The notes under the pieces: model-generated
The model's database searches: none
What the model saw: the letters and a program-made list of their open reading frames with translations, nothing else
What the model was told of the DNA's origin: nothing
Part shown: piece by piece, positions 58,658-64,000 of the stretch
How the letters are laid out: each line of letters opens with the position of its first letter
Numbering within the stretch: the stretch's first letter is position 1
DNA from: Clostridium bovifaecis
Lineage (GTDB): Bacteria; Bacillota; Clostridia; Clostridiales; Clostridiaceae
DNA length: 64,000 nt
NCBI GenBank assembly: GCA_009738435.1
Contig: CP046522.1
Location: 1,643,249 to 1,707,248, forward strand
Reading direction: 5' to 3'
Made by a program: the position numbers and the translations under genes

Positions 58658-58987
58658 GTGATAGAGAAAAAAATCGAAGTATCTTTAAAAAATATGCACA
58701 GCTTAATTAATCAACTCATAAGAATAAAATCATTATGTTATGATGACAGTATAATCGATGGTATTGAGAAAATTTTAGAATTTATAAACACAGATATTTT
58801 AAGCAATGAGGATATAAAAGAAAGGTTGTTAAATCAAATACATAGTAAAATGCTTGACATGAAAGCAACAAATGAAGAAATTGATGCAAGTTTATATATA
58901 TATCAGGAATTAAAAAATGATAGAATAACTATAAATCAAGCTATGGATAGATTTAGTTTGATTTTAAAAAGTATTGAATTTATGTAA
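58658..58987 (+). CDS. Small helical protein of unknown function
   Basis: This 109-residue protein has no signal peptide or membrane helix and I do not recognise it. Predicted helices are dense (NMHSLINQLIRIKSLCYDDS and RLLNQIHSKMLDMKATNEEI). The start is GTG at 58658 after GGGGGGCAAGG, with a plausible promoter at 58594 and a strong terminator at 59010, so it is a well-defined single-gene unit. It lies between a flagellin-like gene and the flgB operon, which hints at a motility-related role only by position. Confidence 0.7.
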   Translation: MIEKKIEVSLKNMHSLINQLIRIKSLCYDDSIIDGIEKILEFINTDILSNEDIKERLLNQIHSKMLDMKATNEEIDASLYIYQELKNDRITINQAMDRFSLILKSIEFM

Positions 58988-59009
58988 CATAATTTTGATT
59001 TTATTATGA

Positions 59010-59072
59010 GCTATGTTTTAAATTTTGGATCTCACTATAACGAGATTCAAGATTTAGAACATAGCTTTTTTT
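59010..59072 (+). terminator. Long perfect-stem terminator
   Basis: A 24-base arm (59010-59033) pairs with 59042-59065 throughout, using three G-U pairs, around an 8-base loop, and is followed by seven T. Both arms begin or end with GCTATG/CATAGC. The 59073-59540 gap after it is very AT-rich and has two TATAAT-like -10 sequences (near 59355 and at about 59490) that could drive flgB, but no gene. Confidence 0.93.
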
Positions 59073-59540
59073 ACTTTATAATAATCGACAAAATATGGAG
59101 TTAATAAGACGTTGAAAAAAATAAAGGTTAATAATTAAATCAATAAATGAGTATTTACTACATATTACAATTATAAATTTATCTATCTACATAAAATCTT
59201 ATATTGTTATATTAATATCTCATGATTTAGAATATTTTGAAAATAATTAATAGATTTTAGGTTAATTAAATAGAGATAAAATTGGATTTTAATTTTATTT
59301 TTAATTTTATATAAAAATTACATTAAAGTTCTTTTAAATAAGGAAAAAATAGTATATAATAAATGTAAATAAAGTATTAAGTTTAATAACTTATTATTAA
59401 AAAAGTAAATGCACCCCCTTAAAAAAGAGAGGTAAAAGTAAAAACTTAATGAATAAGTTAATATAATATGCAATTTTTTAGAAAATGTTGTATAATATGT
59501 GTTGAAATATAACATAAAAGGAAGTTTAGGAGATGGTAGG

Positions 59541-59945
59541 ATGAATATAGGCAATATGTCAGAAAGTGAAAAAACTTATAGCTTAATAAAAAAGTCTCTT
59601 GATGCCTCGGTTAATAGAGGACAAGTAATAGCTAATAATATAGCAAATGTAAATACAAAGGGATATAAAAGACATTATGTAACCTTTGAAGAATCCTTAG
59701 AACAAAGTAAAAAAAATTTAGGTCTTGATATTACAAATAAAAATCACATTACTCATAGTGAAAAATATGGTGAAATTGATATCAAACGTGATGAATCAAC
59801 TGGAATGAGAATGGATGGAAATAATGTTGATATAGATAATGAAATGACTAATTTGGCAGCTAATACTTTGAAATATAATGCGTTAATTACAGAATTAAAC
59901 TCTAGATTATCACTTAAAAGATACATTGTAAATGGAGGAAAGTAA
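59541..59945 (+). CDS. flgB: Flagellar basal-body rod protein FlgB
   Basis: This 134-residue rod protein has the family signature [20 protein letters not shown] near the N-terminus and the C-terminal [20 protein letters not shown] motif. FlgB forms the proximal rod with FlgC and FliE. ATG 59541 follows AGGAGATGGTAGG; an in-frame upstream ATG at 59499 has no ribosome site. It opens the early basal-body operon flgB-flgC-fliE-fliF-fliG-fliH. Confidence 0.94.
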   Translation: MNIGNMSESEKTYSLIKKSLDASVNRGQVIANNIANVNTKGYKRHYVTFEESLEQSKKNLGLDITNKNHITHSEKYGEIDIKRDESTGMRMDGNNVDIDNEMTNLAANTLKYNALITELNSRLSLKRYIVNGGK

Positions 59946-59946
59946 T

Positions 59947-60378
59947 ATGAGTGCTTTTAATTCTATTAGAATAAGCTCAAGTGGTCTTTCAGCTGAAAGG
60001 CTTAGAATGGACACTATAGCTTCTAATATTGCTAATGTTTCTACAACAAGAGGAGAAAATGGACAACCTTATAAAAGAAAAATAGCAGTTTTTCAGGAGA
60101 ACTTAACCCAAGAATTGAATAAAAATACAAATACATATGATAGTAAATTAAACGGAGTAAAAGCTGTGGGAATTGTAGAAGACAATTCTGAATTAAGAAG
60201 GGTATATGATCCTTCACACCCAGATGCGGATAATGAAGGATATGTTTTAATGCCTAATGTGAACATTTTAAATGAGATGGCAGATATGATAGCAGCTACT
60301 CGTGCTTATGAAGCAAATGTAACTGCTATTAATTCGGGGAAAAGTATGTTTATGAAAGCTTTAGAAATAGGTAGATAG
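59947..60378 (+). CDS. flgC: Flagellar basal-body rod protein FlgC
   Basis: This 143-residue rod protein has [40 protein letters not shown] and the C-terminal [20 protein letters not shown] motif. The ATG at 59947 comes one base after the flgB stop, with GGAGGAAAGTAAT upstream. Normal length. Confidence 0.95.
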   Translation: MSAFNSIRISSSGLSAERLRMDTIASNIANVSTTRGENGQPYKRKIAVFQENLTQELNKNTNTYDSKLNGVKAVGIVEDNSELRRVYDPSHPDADNEGYVLMPNVNILNEMADMIAATRAYEANVTAINSGKSMFMKALEIGR

Positions 60379-60388
60379 GGGAATGTAT

Positions 60389-60700
60389 ATGAAGATTAAT
60401 GATTTTATACCGAATACTCAAATTTATTCGAAATTTAATTCTATAGAAGATAAAAAGGAAACTATAAATGAAAATGGAAATGTGAGCTTTGGAGAAACAT
60501 TAAAAAATAAATTAGAAGAAGTAAACGAAAAGCAATTAGAGGCAGAAAAAACCACAGAACAATTTATCAAAGGTGATAATGTAGATATACACGAAGTTAT
60601 GGTGAAAACGGAAGAAGCTAAACTTTCTCTCCAACTTGCAGTACAAGTCAGAAATAAATTATTGGAGGCATACCAAGAAATTAACAGAATGCAGGTATAG
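60389..60700 (+). CDS. fliE: Flagellar hook-basal body complex protein FliE
   Basis: This 103-residue protein connects the MS ring to the rod. The C-terminal half carries the family motif KGDNVDIHEVMVKTEEAKLS and LQLAVQVRNKLLEAYQEINR, ending in MQV, as in other FliE. I use ATG 60389 rather than 60383, which lies only 2 bases after the GGGGAA ribosome site. Confidence 0.93.
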   Translation: MKINDFIPNTQIYSKFNSIEDKKETINENGNVSFGETLKNKLEEVNEKQLEAEKTTEQFIKGDNVDIHEVMVKTEEAKLSLQLAVQVRNKLLEAYQEINRMQV

Positions 60701-60717
60701 TTAGGAGTGCTAAATAA

Positions 60718-62283
60718 ATGGGCAGAATTAAGGATAATTTAAATAAACTTGTTGGCAAATTTAAGAGTTTAAGCAGAGGTAAAAAGATAGCATTTAGTAT
60801 CCTTTCTATAGGTTTGATTTCAGCTGTTATATACATAATTGTATTTTTAAATACAACTAAATATGGTGTTTTGTATAGTGATATGGATCCCAATGATGCA
60901 CAAATGGTGCTTGCAAAGTTAAATGAGAAGAAGATTCAGTATGCGGTAGATAATAATACAATAAAGGTTCCAGAAGAAAATGTTTCAGAACTTAGACTTG
61001 AGCTGGCGCCACAACTTACTGAGGGGAGTAAGGGATATGAGCTTTTAGAGGACAGCAGTGCTTTTGGAATGACCGATAAGGAAAGAAATCTAAAGTATAA
61101 GATGGCTATTGAAGGAGAACTTGCTAAAACTATTAAATCTCTTCCAGAAGTTAAGCAAGCTACTGTGTTTATAGTTATGCAGGAGGATAGTAATTTTTTT
61201 AAAGAGCCAGAACCTTCACAAGCTTCTGTAAGACTTGAATTTCAGCCGGGAAAAAACATAACAAAGGATCAAATTCAAGCGATAGTTTCTCTATTAACTG
61301 GAAGCGTAAAGAACTTAAAAAAAGAAGATGTAAAGGTTATTGGTGTAATTAACGGTAAAACTTCTGATTTAAGTGATGGTTTATTTAACAATGAAAACAA
61401 TGACATCGGCTCTGCCACAGATAAGCAGCAGCAATATGAGAAGAATTTAGAAAAAGAGTATGAAAAGAAAATACTTACACTTTTATCACCTAAGTATGGA
61501 GAAGGTGTTAAAGCTACTGTGGATGTAGATGCAGATTTTGATGCATCTGAGAAGACTTCAACTGTATATGATCCTAAAAATGTTGTAAGAAGTGAAGAAA
61601 CTGAAAAAGATACAAGTAGTACAACTGGTGGTAACAATAGTTCTGGACCTGTAGATAATAATATGTCTAATACATATACAGATGCAAATGGGAATACTGT
61701 ACAGTCTAACCATGAAAAAGCAACTAAAAATTATGAAGTAGGAAAAGTAGAGCATAAGGTTATCTCTGCACCAGGAAAGGTAAAAAAGGTCGCAGCCTCT
61801 GTAACTGTTGATGATGAGAATTTAAGCGAAGAGGAAAGAGCTAAAATAAATAGCTTGGTTTCAGCTGCTATATCTTATGATCAAACAAGGGGAGATATTA
61901 TAAGTATTGAGGGAATGAAGTTTAATAATGGTGCTGAGGCAAGTGCTCAAGAAGAGGCTGAAAAACTAGCTTCAGAAGAAGCTAATAAAAAAGCACTTAT
62001 GTATAAATATATTGGAGCTGGAGTGGGAGCAGTAGTATTGCTTCTAATAATATTGATATCTTTAAGAAAGTTGAAAAAAGCAAAGATAAAAGAAGAAGAG
62101 GTAGAAGGTATTGATATGCTCATAGATGATAATATTACTCCAAAGGAGGCTCTTCCACCAATTAATTTTGAAACTGAAAATGAAAAAACCCATATAGAAA
62201 AAGAAATCAAAAAGTATGCAACTGAAAAACCAGAGCAGGTTGTAGAAATTATCAAGGCATGGATGGCAGAGGATGAGAGGTGA
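60718..62283 (+). CDS. fliF: Flagellar MS-ring protein FliF
   Basis: This 521-residue membrane protein forms the MS ring. A first transmembrane helix (about 24-44, IAFSILSIGLISAVIYIIVF) is followed by the periplasm-equivalent ring-building domains (VLYSDMDPNDAQMVLAKLNE, RLELAPQLTEGSKGYELL, SVRLEFQPGKNITKDQI). A second helix lies near 425-447 (YIGAGVGAVVLLLIILISL), and the cytoplasmic C-terminal tail binds FliG (VEIIKAWMAED). AGGAGTGCTAAATAA precedes the ATG. Its stop overlaps the fliG frame. Confidence 0.95.
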   Translation: MGRIKDNLNKLVGKFKSLSRGKKIAFSILSIGLISAVIYIIVFLNTTKYGVLYSDMDPNDAQMVLAKLNEKKIQYAVDNNTIKVPEENVSELRLELAPQLTEGSKGYELLEDSSAFGMTDKERNLKYKMAIEGELAKTIKSLPEVKQATVFIVMQEDSNFFKEPEPSQASVRLEFQPGKNITKDQIQAIVSLLTGSVKNLKKEDVKVIGVINGKTSDLSDGLFNNENNDIGSATDKQQQYEKNLEKEYEKKILTLLSPKYGEGVKATVDVDADFDASEKTSTVYDPKNVVRSEETEKDTSSTTGGNNSSGPVDNNMSNTYTDANGNTVQSNHEKATKNYEVGKVEHKVISAPGKVKKVAASVTVDDENLSEEERAKINSLVSAAISYDQTRGDIISIEGMKFNNGAEASAQEEAEKLASEEANKKALMYKYIGAGVGAVVLLLIILISLRKLKKAKIKEEEVEGIDMLIDDNITPKEALPPINFETENEKTHIEKEIKKYATEKPEQVVEIIKAWMAEDER

Positions 62284-62291
62284 TGACAGGA

Positions 62292-63305
62292 ATGGCAAAG
62301 GAAAATAAACTAACAGGTGTACAAAAAGCGGCCATTCTATTTATAACTCTAGGACCAGAAGTGGCTTCAGCTATTGTAAAAAGGATGTCAGATTCGGAAA
62401 TACAGAAAATAACCTACGAAATAGCTAATACTACGGCAGTAAAACAGGAGCAAAGATCCGAGATACTGCAGGAATTCGTGGAAATGAATAAAGCAAAGGA
62501 TTATATATTAGAAGGTGGATTTGAATATGCTAGAAATCTTCTAGGCAAGGCTCTTGGAAGTCAAAGGGCAAGGGAAATTTTAGAAAAGGTAACTGAAGCT
62601 ACCCAGCAATACAGGCCTTTTGCCATTGCAAGAAAGGCAGATGCTCACCAGCTTTTAAATGTAATATCTAATGAACATCCTCAGACTATTGCACTGATAC
62701 TATGCTATTTGCAGCCAGATAAGGCGGCACAGATTATTGCTGAATTGCCTGAAGATGTACAGACAGAAGTAGCTTTTAGAATAGCTTCTATGGATAATAC
62801 CTCTCCTATGGTTATAAAAGAAATAGAAAAGGTATTAAATAGTAAATTATCTTCTGTAGTTAGAACAGATATGACAACTTTAGGCGGAGTAGACACTCTT
62901 GTTGACATATTAAATCAAGTTGATAGAACCACTGAGAAAAATATTACAGAAGGCTTGGAAAGAGAAGATCCAGACTTGGCAGAAAAAATCAAACAATCTA
63001 TGTTTGTATTCGAGGACATTATTACTTTGGACGACGTTTCAATACAGAGAGTTTTAAGAGAAATAGAATCAAAAGATCTTGCTCTTGCATTAAAAGGATG
63101 TTCAGAAGAAGTTGCCAATGCTATATTCAAAAATCAATCTAAGAGAGCTGCAGCTTCATTGAAAGAGGATATAGAATTCTTAGGACCTGTAAGACTTATG
63201 GATGTTGAAAAAGCTCAACAGAAGATTGTTAGCATCATAAGAAGGCTTGAAGATGCAGGAGAAATAATCCTATCAAGAGGTGGAGAAGATGCTATCATCG
63301 TATAA
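62292..63305 (+). CDS. fliG: Flagellar motor switch protein FliG
   Basis: This 337-residue C-ring protein couples FliF to the stator. The N-terminal domain has LTGVQKAAILFITLGPEVAS, the middle domain carries the EHPQ motif (SNEHPQTIALILCYL), and the C-terminal torque helix includes FVFEDIITLDDVSIQRVLRE. I choose ATG 62292: GAGGTGAT lies about 8 bases upstream and the protein then starts MAKENKLTGVQ, like other Firmicute FliG. In-frame GTG 62280 and ATG 62283 overlap that ribosome site. Confidence 0.95.
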   Translation: MAKENKLTGVQKAAILFITLGPEVASAIVKRMSDSEIQKITYEIANTTAVKQEQRSEILQEFVEMNKAKDYILEGGFEYARNLLGKALGSQRAREILEKVTEATQQYRPFAIARKADAHQLLNVISNEHPQTIALILCYLQPDKAAQIIAELPEDVQTEVAFRIASMDNTSPMVIKEIEKVLNSKLSSVVRTDMTTLGGVDTLVDILNQVDRTTEKNITEGLEREDPDLAEKIKQSMFVFEDIITLDDVSIQRVLREIESKDLALALKGCSEEVANAIFKNQSKRAAASLKEDIEFLGPVRLMDVEKAQQKIVSIIRRLEDAGEIILSRGGEDAIIV

Positions 63306-64000
63306 AGTCATAAAAAATAATAGTGTTGTAGAAGAAGGTAAAAAAGAGATAAATACAGAATATGCTGCCGAAAAAAATAAGGAATTAGGAGAAAAAAATG
63401 CTAAAGATTTCATAGAAAGCTATGAAGTCTTAGCAAGAACCATGCTAGAAAATGCAAGAAGGCAAAGTGATAAAATTTTAGCTGCCGCCTATAGTGAAGC
63501 TCAAGATATTGAGCAAGAGGCATATAAAAAGGGATATGAAGAAGGAAAGAAGGCAGGCTATGAAGCCGGAATTGCTAAAGCAAATGAATACTATGAAGAA
63601 ATGAAAAATAGAGCAAAATATGAAGCTGAAACTCTAGGGAAAAATGCTGAGGCGCTTTTATATGGCGCAAAACAGGAATATTTAAGATATATGGAAGAAA
63701 AGCAGGGAGAAGCAAAAAAACTGATTTTATATATTAGAAAGCATTTTAAAGAAGGAAGTTGATTGCAAAGAAGGAATAAGCAGTATGATTTTGGATGCTA
63801 TAGAAATAGCGCAAAAGTCTAAAACCCTAATAGTAAAGTGTAATAACAGCTATATAGAAGATATAAAATCCAAGTTAGAAGCATGGAAAAATCGAAGTGT
63901 TTTTAGAGGAGAGATCTTCGTAGTAACAGATGATAATCTAGAAGAAGGAACTGCAGAAATTCAAAGAGAAAATGGCAAAGTTATAGTAAGTGTTTCAGAA
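63289..64000 (+). pseudogene. fliH: Flagellar assembly protein FliH, split by a frameshift and cut by the window end
   Basis: FliH regulates the export ATPase FliI. ATG 63289 overlaps the end of fliG. The first frame has the long N-terminal coiled coil (SYEVLARTMLENARRQSDKI, KKGYEEGKKAGYEAGIAKAN with GxxxG-like pattern) and stops at 63760. The conserved C-terminal domain continues in the next frame to the window end: SSMILDAIEIAQKSKTLIVK, SNNSYIEDI-like NSYIEDIKSKLEAWKNRSVF and EIQRENGKVIVSVSE. Adding one TA to the TATATA tract (63728-63733) gives LILYILESILKKEV, the expected junction. The true 3' end is outside the window. Confidence 0.8.

Overview
The window is AT-rich DNA from a Gram-positive anaerobe of the class Clostridia, most probably Clostridium sensu stricto. 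This rests on strong GGAGG ribosome-binding sites, frequent TTG/GTG starts, AGA/ATA-rich codon use, pyruvate:ferredoxin oxidoreductase, HemZ, FliW/CsrA, FliY and the aspS-6S RNA order. The species cannot be named from the sequence.

Layout. (1) 1-15.2 kb is housekeeping: a metallo-beta-lactamase-fold hydrolase (5' end outside the window), hemZ, hisS, aspS, a 6S RNA, a CsoR-family regulator facing a split threonine/serine exporter, glyA, nifJ (PFOR), a cysteine-rich DUF1292 protein, a HAD phosphatase and a class IV aminotransferase. (2) 15.2-25.8 kb is the chemotaxis and switch operon fapA-cheW-cheD-cheB-cheR-cheA-cheC-cheY-cheW-fliM-fliY, behind a near-consensus sigma-D promoter. (3) 26.1-37.6 kb is the late flagellar block flgM-flgN-flgK-flgL-fliW-csrA-flaG-(small ORF)-fliS-fliD-fliT and two nearly identical flagellins, whose leaders carry CsrA-type hairpins. 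(4) 37.7-44.1 kb is a flagellin glycosylation island: two Maf/DUF115 proteins, a CgeB-like glycosyltransferase, a Gfo/Idh/MocA oxidoreductase and a dead acyltransferase. (5) 44.4-49.05 kb is a c-di-GMP-I riboswitch, a long leader and a 1367-residue secreted Ig-repeat protein with 285-bp tandem repeats. (6) 49.1-51.65 kb is an IS66-family element without target duplication. (7) 51.8-56.5 kb is a pseudaminic-acid-type pathway (pseB, pseC remnant, pseF, N-formyltransferase, pseI, pseG). (8) 56.8-59.1 kb holds msrA, an old-yellow-enzyme remnant, a third flagellin-like gene and a hypothetical. (9) 59.5-64.0 kb is flgB-flgC-fliE-fliF-fliG-fliH, running off the window.

How it works together. Recurrent TAAA-N17-CGAT promoters tie fapA/che, flgM, fliS-fliD, flagellin, maf1 and the flagellin-like gene into one sigma-D/FlgM regulon. 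FliW-CsrA probably controls flagellin translation. The pse and maf genes would glycosylate flagellin. The c-di-GMP riboswitch links a surface protein to the opposite, sessile state.

Two features stand out. Ten genes, all in the motility/glycosylation part, are split by net one- or two-base indels in short A/T or TA tracts; none of the eleven complete housekeeping genes is. Many intergenic gaps carry long inverted repeats whose arms are degenerate heptamer repeats; I do not recognise this family.
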